NCBI GenBank assembly: GCA_963832835.1
Contig: CAWHVD010000001.1
Location: forward strand, 930,001-994,000
Reading direction: 5' to 3'
Length of the DNA: 64,000 nt
Source: CAVPKN01 sp963832835
Lineage (GTDB): Bacteria; Chlamydiota; Chlamydiia; Chlamydiales; JAAKFR01
Under the pieces are notes generated by a model that saw nothing but the letters and a program-made list of their open reading frames with translations, was not told where the DNA came from and searched no databases. Positions 35,668 through 45,667 of the stretch are shown piece after piece. A program made the translations under genes and the position numbers. How positions within the stretch are numbered: position 1 is the stretch's first letter; each line of letters opens with the position of its first letter.

Positions 35668-37044
35668 TCAGGCGAATAATTCAATTGCCTGGCAAATTGT
35701 TAAATAACCTTTTTCAAGTCTGTCTAAACCAAAATGTTCGTTAGGTGCATGGATATGGTCATCGGGGAGGCCGAGCCCTACCAATACCATTTCGGCCTGT
35801 GCTGCTTCACATAGTTGTGCGGCTATGGGAATGGAGCCTCCGATTAAAATGTTTTTACACGGTTTTTCAAACACCTGTGTATAGCTCTGTGACATCAGCT
35901 TAACAATGCGTGACTGAGGATCTGTGCGAAAACCTTTGCCGTTTCCTGGGATGGTCTCGATCTCTAAAATCATGCCTGTGGGCGCAAGTTGTTTTAAGTA
36001 ATCTTTAACCTGTTTGCTGATGATTGCGGGATCTTGGTTGGGAACCAGGCGGCAAGAGATTTTGGCATACGCTTTGGAGGGAATGACCGTTTTAAAGCCA
36101 GTCCCGGTATAGCCACCCCACATGCCGTTGATCTCTAGTGTAGGCCGGATCCACGCAGCTTCGTGGGGTGACATCCCTTTTTCCATGCCATTGGGCTTAA
36201 AGCCAAACATCTTATGGAAGCGTTCGTGATCCAGATCAAATGAGATCGCCTCTTTTTCATGAGGAGATAAGGGGGTCACCGCATCGTAAAAACCAGGCAC
36301 TGTGACCTTCCCTTCACTATCGTGGAGCTTAGCAAGCATTTCAGCGAGCGCTCGGTTAGGGTTGTAAGCAATGCCGCCCGTTTGGCCTGAATGCAAATCG
36401 TAATTGGCTTCCTTCAGAGCTATTTGGTAGCAGACGATCCCTCTTGCTCCCAAGGTGATTGCTGGTGTCTCTAAACTTTCGATGCCGCTATCGACAATCA
36501 CAAGATAATCGGCTTTGAGAGCCTCTTTTTTGGATTCAATGATTTGTGCGAGGCCTACGCTGCCACTCTCTTCTTCCCCTTCGATGAGAAATTTAATGTT
36601 TACAGGAAGAAGGTCTCGAGTTTTCAACAGGGCTTTGAGGGCTAGAGTGGTGTAAAAGCATTGCCCTTTATTGTCGGCTGCTCCTCGTGCATAAATCTCA
36701 CCGTCTCGCTCATTTGGCTCAAACGGAGGGGTGGTCCATTCGCTGAGTGGATCGACAGGTTGCACATCGTAGTGACAGTAGATTAAAAGAGTTTCCTTCT
36801 CAGGGCCTGCTCTCAGATCATGAGCAAACAGTGTAGGGGCTCTGCCTGTATCCCAATTTTCTACTTCCAGACCGCTTTTCTTGAGGTAGTCGGCAAGCCA
36901 ATTAGCGCACGCGTGCACTTCATCTTTGAAAGCCGGATCAGTCGCAATGCTTTTGAATCTGAGGAAAGTGAAATAATCGGCTAGGTTTTTCTGCTTCTCT
37001 TTTTCGTAAAGCTCTTTGAATGTGGCAAGTGTGGGCATTTTCAC
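35668..37044 (-). CDS. M20 family metallopeptidase (dipeptidase)
   Basis: 458 residues (MPTLATFKELYEKEKQKNLA at 37038 is an equally good start). Metal ligands: His91/Asp93 in YCHYDVQPVDP, Asp124 in ARGAADNKGQ, the Glu pair in FLIEGEEESGSVGL, Asp in VIVDSGIES, and a late His in NEHFGLDRL. A dimerisation domain with YDLHSGQTGG in between matches the CNDP/PepV-like M20 branch. Cytosolic dipeptide hydrolysis for amino acid supply is likely. Same strand as the M16 gene, 21 bp apart, so co-transcribed. Confidence 0.9.
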   Translation of the reverse strand: MKMPTLATFKELYEKEKQKNLADYFTFLRFKSIATDPAFKDEVHACANWLADYLKKSGLEVENWDTGRAPTLFAHDLRAGPEKETLLIYCHYDVQPVDPLSEWTTPPFEPNERDGEIYARGAADNKGQCFYTTLALKALLKTRDLLPVNIKFLIEGEEESGSVGLAQIIESKKEALKADYLVIVDSGIESLETPAITLGARGIVCYQIALKEANYDLHSGQTGGIAYNPNRALAEMLAKLHDSEGKVTVPGFYDAVTPLSPHEKEAISFDLDHERFHKMFGFKPNGMEKGMSPHEAAWIRPTLEINGMWGGYTGTGFKTVIPSKAYAKISCRLVPNQDPAIISKQVKDYLKQLAPTGMILEIETIPGNGKGFRTDPQSRIVKLMSQSYTQVFEKPCKNILIGGSIPIAAQLCEAAQAEMVLVGLGLPDDHIHAPNEHFGLDRLEKGYLTICQAIELFA

Positions 37045-37065
37045 TCCAATTTTAAAAACGCGGTT

Positions 37066-40020
37066 TCAAATAGAAAATACAGGTAGTGCTTTCTCTTTTA
37101 GCAGAACATTCTCTTTTTCGAGAAGCTCTTTGCCGGCAAATGTGACGACAACACTCTCACTTAAGCCCGGCACAAGGATCTCTTGTGCAGCTTGTTGGAT
37201 TTCCTCCTTTTTACAATGCAAGAGGGAGTCTCTAAACTGCTGCCGAAGCTCGGGGGATCTGCCTCCACGCAGACGGGAGTAGGCTGTCATCGCGCGTGAA
37301 CTCGGAGGTGTGGGAGCGTCGATATCTTGGAATAAGCCCAATTTGGCTTCTTCAATGTCTTTTTCCTGCACTTTCTTGATTGCAAGTCCCTGAACAGCAT
37401 CATGAAAAGCTTTCAAAGTTGATTTAAGATGAGGATCGCGATACGAGTACAAATAGAATTGACCCGACAAGAGCGCGTTGACAGCTCCGCAGCCATAAGC
37501 TCCGCCTTGTTCTCTAATTTTTTTATGCAGAGTCTTGTTTTCCATAATTTCGGAGGCAATGCTCAAAGCAGCAGCCTGTGGATGGGTGTACAAAACAGCG
37601 GGGAAAAGCATCGCAGTGAAAGCAACCGGTGAGGAGATGGTACGGGCTTGCGAGAGTTTTTCGGCTCCAATGAAGTCATTTTTCCAGAGAGGTAGCTCTT
37701 TGGAAGGGATGTCCCCCAGACCAAAAAAGGCTTCAGCTTTCAGCCTGTCTAAGCTCTCTTGGTTGCATCCCAGCACCAGGTGAGGATCTTGCGTGCCTAA
37801 GCAATATTCTTGGAGCCTTTGCAGATTTTCGATCAAAGGGATGGCATTCTGTTCAAAAGCTTTGACCGTCTCTTTGAGCCACCAATAATAGGGAAGACCA
37901 TACCAAGTATCGGTAATCTTGGAGGAGATTGAAAAACCACTGGCTGCCAAACTGACGGCGTATCTGAGCGAGCTATGTTGGATATGATTTTCCAAGGCGT
38001 GCAGATGCTGCATGAGGAGCTCTTTCAAACGTTCAGTATCTGTGAAGTCGGCATCAACGATCAGATCACGGAAAATAGGGAAGAGCTTATCTAGTTTTCT
38101 GTTTAAGGCTCTTCCTCGAATGGATAGAGAGGGGCGCATGAGATTGACATCTGAAGCTTGAATCCCTAAGTCAAGCGAGACGCCTACACCTCCTGTATGC
38201 TCAAGGAGGTATTCAAGATGTTGATCGTAGGTTCTTCCCCCACACCCTATTTGGGGCAGCAAAACAGTAAATAAGCGCAAAAGAGGTAGGTCACCTTCGG
38301 AAAAAAAAGGTAAATCAAAAATCAGATCGGCATAGGTGAAACCATTGGTAAAGCAAACGTGAGAATAGAGCTCGAATTTGCCAAAGCGTTGATGGGTAAG
38401 AGGAAATTGTTTTCCTTCTTTGTGTACATCAGCAAGTGTTACTTTAGGTAAAGTTTCCAGTTTAGCTTCAGAGGAGGTTTCCTGAAGAGCCGCCAATTCC
38501 TCTGCTTCTTCCAAGAGTGCTCGGATATCCGAGTCCTTCAAGGTGCGGATAATCGAAGCGAGTTTCTCATGCTCGTCCGCCAATTCTTTGGCAGCAAGGG
38601 CTGTATCGGGGCGCATGGTAATGTGGACAAAGTGAGGGTTATCCAAAAAGTATTTTTGGATTAAATTGGGAAAAAAGTGTGGGTCCTTGACTTTTTCGTG
38701 GAGCTGCTGGAAAAGCGTATGTATTTTCAATCCATCTTCAGGGTTGCCACCATGTTGCTTAAGCAAAGCTGAGCGCCAAAACAACGAAAGCCCATAGGGT
38801 GAAGAATGCCCTGAGATTTCTGTGCGGGCTAGTTCTATTTGATGGATAGCTGCGTCGACCAAATGAGCTGGCACACCCTCATGCACGAGTTTAGTCAGTG
38901 TGGATCTGACAAGCTCTTCTAAAGCATCACCACTAGCCTCGCTGCACCCTTTACAGACGATGAAGAAAGGGATTTCGCTCATTTCAGTTTCGATGCTTGA
39001 ATCGGCTTGTTTACACAACCCCGACTTAAGCAGAGCCATTTTCAAAGGAGCCGCGTCGGTCCCTGAGAGGACGACATCGAGCACAGTAAGGGCCAGCAAT
39101 TCTTCCTGATCCAAAATCGAGCAAGTCAACCAGGCCATGGCAATGAGTGTTTTATGAGCGATATCCTCATCCTCATTGATAGGATATGTGGTTTGCACGC
39201 TTACCTTGCTTGTAAAGCGGGGTTGCGGAGGCAAGACAGGAAGGGGAGGCTGCCTTTCAACTCCATCCAAAGCATGTTTTTGTAGAAAATCGAGATGCTG
39301 CTCAATCGGTAAGTTGCCATAAAAATAAAAAAGGCATTGGCTTGGATGGTAATATTTCGCATGGAAAGCTTTGAGCTCTTCGTAGGTCAAATCCAAAATC
39401 TCGAGTGGCTCACCACCGGAATTGACTCCATACGTCAGATCAGGGAAAAGGGCTTGCATGACAGCTTCACTCAAACGTGCATCTGGGGAGGCCATAGCTC
39501 CTTTCATTTCATTAAAGACGATTCCCTTAAATACGAGAGGGGAATTGGGATCACCCTGCTTCAAAAATTCGAGGCGATGCCCCTCCTGCAAAAAACTTAG
39601 CTTTGAAAGAGTCGGGTGAAAGACGGCATCTAAATACACATCTAATAGGTTGTAAAAATCTTTGGGAACTTGAGTTGAAGCTGGATAGCAGGTGAAATCA
39701 GGGCCCGTAAGGGCATTCATAAAGGTATTTAAGCTCCTGCGGCTCATGCTAAAGAAGGGATCGCGGACAGGGAATTTACGCGAGCCACACAAAACGGTAT
39801 GTTCTAAAATATGCGCCACGCCGTTGGATGTGTCCGGATGGGTGCGGAATGACAAATTGAAGAGATTCTCGTCATCATCATTAGCGATCTGGAGTACGTG
39901 AGCTCCTGTCGTATCATGCTCCAATTCAATAAGCGTACTTTGGATCTCAGGAATCTCTTTTAACCGTGTGACAACGAAATGACCGTATCTATCCCCAACA
40001 GCTTTTAATGTGCCCGTCAT
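37066..40020 (-). CDS. M16 (insulinase/PreP-like) zinc metalloprotease
   Basis: 984 residues, the size of single-chain M16C presequence proteases. Inverted zinc motif HILEHTVLCGSRKFPVRDPF (His70, Glu73, His74), then MSRRSLNTFMNALTGPDFTC and YPASTQ; the C-terminal half carries the R/Y-type substrate loop (REQGGAYGCGAVNALLSGQF). Degrades peptides inside a closed chamber. Homologue of the Chlamydia protease between htrA and rmuC as I recall. Confidence 0.93.
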   Translation of the reverse strand: MTGTLKAVGDRYGHFVVTRLKEIPEIQSTLIELEHDTTGAHVLQIANDDDENLFNLSFRTHPDTSNGVAHILEHTVLCGSRKFPVRDPFFSMSRRSLNTFMNALTGPDFTCYPASTQVPKDFYNLLDVYLDAVFHPTLSKLSFLQEGHRLEFLKQGDPNSPLVFKGIVFNEMKGAMASPDARLSEAVMQALFPDLTYGVNSGGEPLEILDLTYEELKAFHAKYYHPSQCLFYFYGNLPIEQHLDFLQKHALDGVERQPPLPVLPPQPRFTSKVSVQTTYPINEDEDIAHKTLIAMAWLTCSILDQEELLALTVLDVVLSGTDAAPLKMALLKSGLCKQADSSIETEMSEIPFFIVCKGCSEASGDALEELVRSTLTKLVHEGVPAHLVDAAIHQIELARTEISGHSSPYGLSLFWRSALLKQHGGNPEDGLKIHTLFQQLHEKVKDPHFFPNLIQKYFLDNPHFVHITMRPDTALAAKELADEHEKLASIIRTLKDSDIRALLEEAEELAALQETSSEAKLETLPKVTLADVHKEGKQFPLTHQRFGKFELYSHVCFTNGFTYADLIFDLPFFSEGDLPLLRLFTVLLPQIGCGGRTYDQHLEYLLEHTGGVGVSLDLGIQASDVNLMRPSLSIRGRALNRKLDKLFPIFRDLIVDADFTDTERLKELLMQHLHALENHIQHSSLRYAVSLAASGFSISSKITDTWYGLPYYWWLKETVKAFEQNAIPLIENLQRLQEYCLGTQDPHLVLGCNQESLDRLKAEAFFGLGDIPSKELPLWKNDFIGAEKLSQARTISSPVAFTAMLFPAVLYTHPQAAALSIASEIMENKTLHKKIREQGGAYGCGAVNALLSGQFYLYSYRDPHLKSTLKAFHDAVQGLAIKKVQEKDIEEAKLGLFQDIDAPTPPSSRAMTAYSRLRGGRSPELRQQFRDSLLHCKKEEIQQAAQEILVPGLSESVVVTFAGKELLEKENVLLKEKALPVFSI

Positions 40021-40063
40021 AACCTATCCTTTTGTGATTGCCATTAATTTAGAGGATGAACGA

Positions 40064-40087
40064 CCTCACAGACAGGTGTCTATGAGG
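40064..40087. terminator. Hairpin between nrdB and the M16 gene
   Basis: CCTCACAGACA and TGTCTATGAGG form an 11-bp stem with one mismatch and a 2-base spacer, just after the nrdB stop on the minus strand. No T-tract follows, so it is a weak terminator or processing hairpin at best. Confidence 0.35.
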
Positions 40088-40096
40088 CCGTGAAGT

Positions 40097-41155
<1,059 letters not shown>

Positions 41156-41182
41156 GTGCGTATTCCTTATTATTTTATATTA

Positions 41183-44100
41183 TTATTGGCAGCTTTCGCA
41201 GGTGCCATCGAGGTTGCAAACAGTTGGTTTTTCGTCTCTTTGCACCACAATGCGGGAAGAGGCCGACTCATTTTTCATCCAACGGGGCTGTAGGCTCCTT
41301 TTGTTGATGTCGGTGGTCGATTTTTCAACATGTGTTGCACCCATGGACCTGAGGTAATAGGTTGTTTTCAAACCATTTTTCCAGGCCATCAAATACATTT
41401 GGTTCAATTTTTTGCCACTGGCTTCAGCGAGATAAAGATTCAATGATTCCCCCATGTCGATCCATTTCTGGCGGCGCGCTGCACATGCGATCAGCCAGTC
41501 GGGCTCTACTTCAAAGGCGGTCACAAAGATTTTTTTGATCGCGCTGGGGATCCTTTCGATTTCCATGACCGAACCGTCAAAATATTTGAGATCGTCGATC
41601 ATGTCGTGATCCCAAAGATTGAGCTCCTTGAGTTTATCGACAAGCCACGGGTTGAGTACAGTGAATTCGCCCGATAGGTTCGATTTGACAAATAGGTGTT
41701 TGTACATGGGCTCAATTGATTGGGTGACTCCAGTGATGTTGGAGATGGTAGCAGTCGGTGCGATCGCCATCGTGGTACTGTTGCGCATCCCATATTTTTT
41801 GACCGATTCCCGTACGGGTGTCCAGTCGAGTCGGGAAGTGGTATTGAGCTCCACATACTCGTTGCCTCGCTCTTGTCTGAGCAATTCGAGTGTATCGATA
41901 GGAAGCAGACCTCTATGCCACTTAGAGCCTTTATAGCTTGAATAGGGACCTCTTTCCTTAGCCAATTCACTCGAGGCCAAAATGGCGTAATAAGAAATCA
42001 GCTCCATACTCTCGTCGGAGAATTCGACAGCTTCATGGCTGGCGTAGCTGATGCCCAATTTGTAAAGGGCATCTTGGAAGCCCATGAGGCCCATACCGAC
42101 CGCACGGTGGCGCATGTTAGCTCTTTTAGCGTCTTCGATCGGGTAGAAGTTGATGTCGATCACGTTGTCAAGCATCCGGATCGCTGTACGGACAGTGGAT
42201 GCGAGCAGTTCGCGGTCGATCCCTTGTTCTGTGGTGTGAGCCAGCAGATTGACCGATCCCAAGTTGCACACGGCTGTTTCTTCTACTGAGGTGTTGAGCA
42301 GGATTTCGGTGCACAGATTCGAGCTGTGAACCACTCCTGCGTGGTCTTGTGGTGAGCGGATATTAGAAGGGTCTTTGAAAGTGATCCAAGGATGACCTGT
42401 TTCGTAGAGCATGCCTAGCATCTTTCTCCACAATGTGCTTGCTTCCATTTTCTTAAAGAGGCGTATGGTTCCTTGTTCGGTCATCCGTTCATATTCAGTA
42501 TAACGCTCTTCGAAAGCCTTCCCATACAGGTTGTGCAGGTCGGGCACATCGTTAGGACTAAAAAGGGTCCAAGACCCATTTTCGATCACTCGCTTCATGA
42601 ATAGGTCGGGAATCCAGTTGGCGGTGTTCATATCGTGTGTACGCCGTCTCTCATCACCCGTATTTTTTCTCAATTCCAGGAAGTCCTCGATATCGAGGTG
42701 CCAAGTCTCTAAGTATGCACACATTGCACCCTTCCTTTTACCGCCTTGGTTCACGGCTACAGCTGTATCGTTGGCTACCTTTAAGAAGGGGATGACTCCT
42801 TGACTTTTGCCATTTGTCCCTTTGATTTGAGCCCCCGTGGCGCGGACGTTTGTCCAATCATTGCCCAGGCCGCCGGCCCATTTGGAGAGTTGCGCATCAT
42901 CGGAAATGACTTTGTAGATATGGTGTAAATCGTCCATGACGGTAGACAAGTAGCATGAGCTGAGCTGCGAGTGGGTTGTCCCGCTATTGAAGAGGGTTGG
43001 GGTACCTGGCATGTAGAGGAATTTCGAAAGCACATTGTAAAACTCAATGGCCCGTTTCTCTTTTTGCTTCCCTTCGTTGATCGCTAGGCCCATTGAGACG
43101 CGCATCCACAGAATTTGCGGTGTTTCGAGGCGACGCTCTTCTTGATGGATAAAATAGCGGTCATATAACGTTTGGAGGCCCAAGTAAGTGAAATTCTGGT
43201 CGCGCTCGATAACGATTGCGCTCATGAGCTTGTCCAAATCAAAGCTCAACAGGGTGGGGTCGAGACGCTCGAGTGAGACACCTGTGCGGAAATACTCTTT
43301 GAAGTATTGCTTGTAGAGCTTAGCTAAATTGGGATGGCCAGCTTCCACTCCAATGGTTTCTCGGTAGAGAGTGTCTAGGAGCAGGTTAGCTGCCACATAG
43401 GTGTAGTCTGGCTCAAGCTCTACTTTGGCCCTGGCTGCCATTGTGAGCGCTAGGTCTACCTCATGGTCTTTGATCCCGTCATAGAAATTGGTGATTGCCA
43501 TCTCGACAAGTTCATCAGGCAGCGTTGTTTTCCTGTGTCCTTTACAAGCGTAGGCGATTTTTTTTCTCAGATCGCTTCTTCCCAGTTTATAGCTGGTACC
43601 GTCTTTGCGCACGACTTTGTAGAATTGTTCTTTTTCTTCCTCTTCGAAGGAGACTTCTTGCTCGGGAGCCTCTTCGTCCTCTTTTCCTTTTTCCTTGAGA
43701 TGGTTGCGCTCAGCCCTATAAAGAATGCATTCTCTAGCAGCTTCATAGTATCCCTCGATCATCAATTGCTTTTCGATGGCATTCTGGATCATCTCGATAC
43801 TGACAATTTCGCTTTTGGCCGCAGTGATTACAGCGAAATCGACGATCTTGTTAGTCACTCTGTTGACTGTTTCGATGATTTCTTGAGGTGTGGGTCCCGC
43901 TATTTTTAAGGAAGCTCGAAAAGCCCTTTCGATAGAAGAAGCGATTTTCATGGGGTTCAAACGGACAAAAGAGATCCCATCGCCACGTAAAATTTTCAGT
44001 GCGCGAGGAGAGTCTTTGCGTAACTTTTTGTGCTCATCACGGTAAATAATGTAATCACGTGCCACATCATGGTGTCCTGTTTCCATGAGCTTTACCTCAA

Positions 44101-44509
44101 CGATATCCTGGATGCCCTCGACATTGAGCAAGATCCCCAACGCTTCGGCAGTCGCTACCTCTTGGACTACCAAATCGGTGATTGCTGCAATTGTATGGCG
44201 GATCGAATCGGGCACAGGTAGGGGGTGTTCGATCTTTTTTGTATCACGGAAAGCAGATTCCAGGGCATTCACGATGCGCTCGCGCCTGAAAGGGACGAAC
44301 ATCCCATTTCTTTTCATAATGGTATAGCCCGGGATAGTCTCAATAGGGGGCATATTTTGTAACCGTTCAGGCGGTCCATCTTCTCGGTTAATAGCCTCGC
44401 TGTGGTGACTATCCACTCCCACCTTGGCAAAGAGGGTCTTTCTTAAGGCTTCTGCCGGCTCGTGAACATCTTCTGAAACGAGGGCTGTTGGTTGATTGGT
44501 TTCTTTCAT
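41183..44509 (-). CDS. nrdA: Ribonucleotide reductase alpha subunit with three ATP-cones and a repeat-derived N-terminus
   Basis: 1108 residues. ATP-cones begin near IMKRNGMFVPFRRERIVNAL, ILRGDGISFVRLNPMKIASS and VVRKDGTSYKLGRSDLRKKI. Catalytic part: TPTLFNSGTTHSQLSSCYLS, SSNLCTEILLNTSVEETAVC, and the C-terminal CESCQ thiol pair that re-reduces the active site. Makes dNDPs/dNTPs with NrdB. The Chlamydia protein starts close to the first ATP-cone; here residues about 12-55 (DVHEPAEALRKTLFAKVGVD and on) correspond to repeat F4 read in frame. Expression probably controlled by NrdR (see 44569-44616). Confidence 0.96.
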   Translation of the reverse strand: MKETNQPTALVSEDVHEPAEALRKTLFAKVGVDSHHSEAINREDGPPERLQNMPPIETIPGYTIMKRNGMFVPFRRERIVNALESAFRDTKKIEHPLPVPDSIRHTIAAITDLVVQEVATAEALGILLNVEGIQDIVEVKLMETGHHDVARDYIIYRDEHKKLRKDSPRALKILRGDGISFVRLNPMKIASSIERAFRASLKIAGPTPQEIIETVNRVTNKIVDFAVITAAKSEIVSIEMIQNAIEKQLMIEGYYEAARECILYRAERNHLKEKGKEDEEAPEQEVSFEEEEKEQFYKVVRKDGTSYKLGRSDLRKKIAYACKGHRKTTLPDELVEMAITNFYDGIKDHEVDLALTMAARAKVELEPDYTYVAANLLLDTLYRETIGVEAGHPNLAKLYKQYFKEYFRTGVSLERLDPTLLSFDLDKLMSAIVIERDQNFTYLGLQTLYDRYFIHQEERRLETPQILWMRVSMGLAINEGKQKEKRAIEFYNVLSKFLYMPGTPTLFNSGTTHSQLSSCYLSTVMDDLHHIYKVISDDAQLSKWAGGLGNDWTNVRATGAQIKGTNGKSQGVIPFLKVANDTAVAVNQGGKRKGAMCAYLETWHLDIEDFLELRKNTGDERRRTHDMNTANWIPDLFMKRVIENGSWTLFSPNDVPDLHNLYGKAFEERYTEYERMTEQGTIRLFKKMEASTLWRKMLGMLYETGHPWITFKDPSNIRSPQDHAGVVHSSNLCTEILLNTSVEETAVCNLGSVNLLAHTTEQGIDRELLASTVRTAIRMLDNVIDINFYPIEDAKRANMRHRAVGMGLMGFQDALYKLGISYASHEAVEFSDESMELISYYAILASSELAKERGPYSSYKGSKWHRGLLPIDTLELLRQERGNEYVELNTTSRLDWTPVRESVKKYGMRNSTTMAIAPTATISNITGVTQSIEPMYKHLFVKSNLSGEFTVLNPWLVDKLKELNLWDHDMIDDLKYFDGSVMEIERIPSAIKKIFVTAFEVEPDWLIACAARRQKWIDMGESLNLYLAEASGKKLNQMYLMAWKNGLKTTYYLRSMGATHVEKSTTDINKRSLQPRWMKNESASSRIVVQRDEKPTVCNLDGTCESCQ
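44359..44472 (-). repeat. Repeat family F4 in coding form inside nrdA
   Basis: On the minus strand: ATGTTCACGAGCCGGCAGAA, later AAGGTGGGAGTGGATAGTCA and CACAGCGAGGCTATTAACC, ending CCTGAACGGTTACAAAAT. This aligns along its length with the non-coding F4 copy at 59187-59301, which ends ATTACCTGAATAGTTACAAA. In nrdA the terminal TAG/TAA-containing triplets are changed so that the frame stays open. Confidence 0.8.
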
Positions 44510-44568
44510 ATTTTTGTTTACACCTCAAAAAACGCTTGCAAAAAAATCCGCGGTTAAAAATCGAGTAG

Positions 44569-44616
44569 ATACAATAGGTTGTGCTAGTATTGCTTATATG
44601 ACACCATATATAGTAG
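44569..44616. promoter_or_regulatory. Candidate tandem NrdR boxes upstream of nrdA
   Basis: Two 16-bp imperfect palindromes, ATACAATAGGTTGTGC (44569-44584) and ACACCATATATAGTAG (44601-44616), start 32 bp apart, about three helical turns. This is the spacing and motif type (ACAC-AT-rich-GTGT) of NrdR repressor sites before ribonucleotide reductase genes. Located 60-107 bp upstream of nrdA, in the divergent nrdA-pssA gap (44510-44757). Confidence 0.6.
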
Positions 44617-44757
44617 CTTAGCTCCGTTTCTGTCTATCGAAATCACAACTGGTTTGGCCGAAAACTTTTGTAAAAAAAGAATGGAAATATGTCTCCGGCT
44701 CGCCAAAAAATACAATAAGGGCTATCCTTTTTGACCAGCATAGATAAGGAGTCCTAT

Positions 44758-45600
44758 TTGAAACGCATTTTTCTAATTCCAAATGCTATTACAGCGTTTG
44801 GCTTGACTTGTGGTTTGTTTGTGATTTTCAAGACAAGCCTCGCCGATTCTAGCCGCGACCTCTTTTCTCTTTTGCAAGCGTCTGCCATTCTTCTTTTAAT
44901 CGCTGCCGTGGCCGATCTTGCTGATGGGGCTGTGGCACGCTTGATTAAGGCCGAAAGTGAATTTGGGGAGCAGTTCGATTCCTTGAGCGATTCGGTGACC
45001 TTTGGTGTGGCCCCTCCACTTTTGGTCATTAAAAGTCTTGGAGGTGAAGATATTGGGCGGCTACCCACTTTTTTTGTCATCATTGCTGCGATGATCTATA
45101 GCCTATGTGGCGTACTCCGTTTAGTCCGTTACAACGTCCGCTCCAAATCTGTTCAAGAGGGTGGTGATGCAGCGGCCAAACGGAAGGAAAAGAAACACTT
45201 TACGGGCCTGCCCATTCCTGCTGCTGCTGCCGCTTCTGTTTCAGCAGCGCTCATTTTAATCTCGCCCGAAGTCACAGAGTGGTTGGGTTTGACCGCCCAA
45301 TGGCGGGCTTATCTAATGATTGGCGTGATGCTGGTGCTCGGCTACTTTATGGTTAGCCGATGGAAGTTCCCCAGCGCCCATGCACTCCATTTCCGTGTAC
45401 CTTCGTTCTACTTGGTGTTTGCAACGGGTGTTGTAGCCGTTTTGCTTCTGTATGGAATTCTTGATTACTTTGCTGAGGCATTCTTTATAGGAATATGGCT
45501 GTATCTGATCATCGCCTGGACACTTTCGATCATCCGGTTGATTGCAGGCAAACGCTCCAAAGCGCTCGCTGACTTTGAGCCCGACGATCAAGACGAATAA
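44758..45600 (+). CDS. pssA: CDP-diacylglycerol-serine O-phosphatidyltransferase
   Basis: 280 residues from TTG 44758. AAGGAG at 44746-44751 with a 6-base spacer decides this start over a TTG nine codons upstream (44731). Membrane enzyme; the CDP-alcohol phosphatidyltransferase motif is DLADGAVARL, then EFGEQFDSLSD (D-G-x2-A-R-x8-G-x3-D-x3-D). Makes phosphatidylserine, precursor of phosphatidylethanolamine. In Chlamydia it also neighbours nrdA. The TAA stop (45598-45600) is the left target duplication of a short F1. Confidence 0.93.
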   Translation: MKRIFLIPNAITAFGLTCGLFVIFKTSLADSSRDLFSLLQASAILLLIAAVADLADGAVARLIKAESEFGEQFDSLSDSVTFGVAPPLLVIKSLGGEDIGRLPTFFVIIAAMIYSLCGVLRLVRYNVRSKSVQEGGDAAAKRKEKKHFTGLPIPAAAAASVSAALILISPEVTEWLGLTAQWRAYLMIGVMLVLGYFMVSRWKFPSAHALHFRVPSFYLVFATGVVAVLLLYGILDYFAEAFFIGIWLYLIIAWTLSIIRLIAGKRSKALADFEPDDQDE

Positions 45601-45667
45601 TACCATTTCCAGAAAATATGGCGTGTTATACAGTGCCACTTCATGGCTTTATTTTCTGGAAATGGTA
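45601..45667. repeat. Deleted F1 element abutting the pssA stop codon
   Basis: 67 bp: both outer ends remain (TACCATTTCCAGAAAATA and its complement) but the core is lost. Flanked by TAA (45598-45600, pssA stop) and TAA (45668-45670). The opposite gene reads into it and takes its last residues and stop codon from it. Confidence 0.92.
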
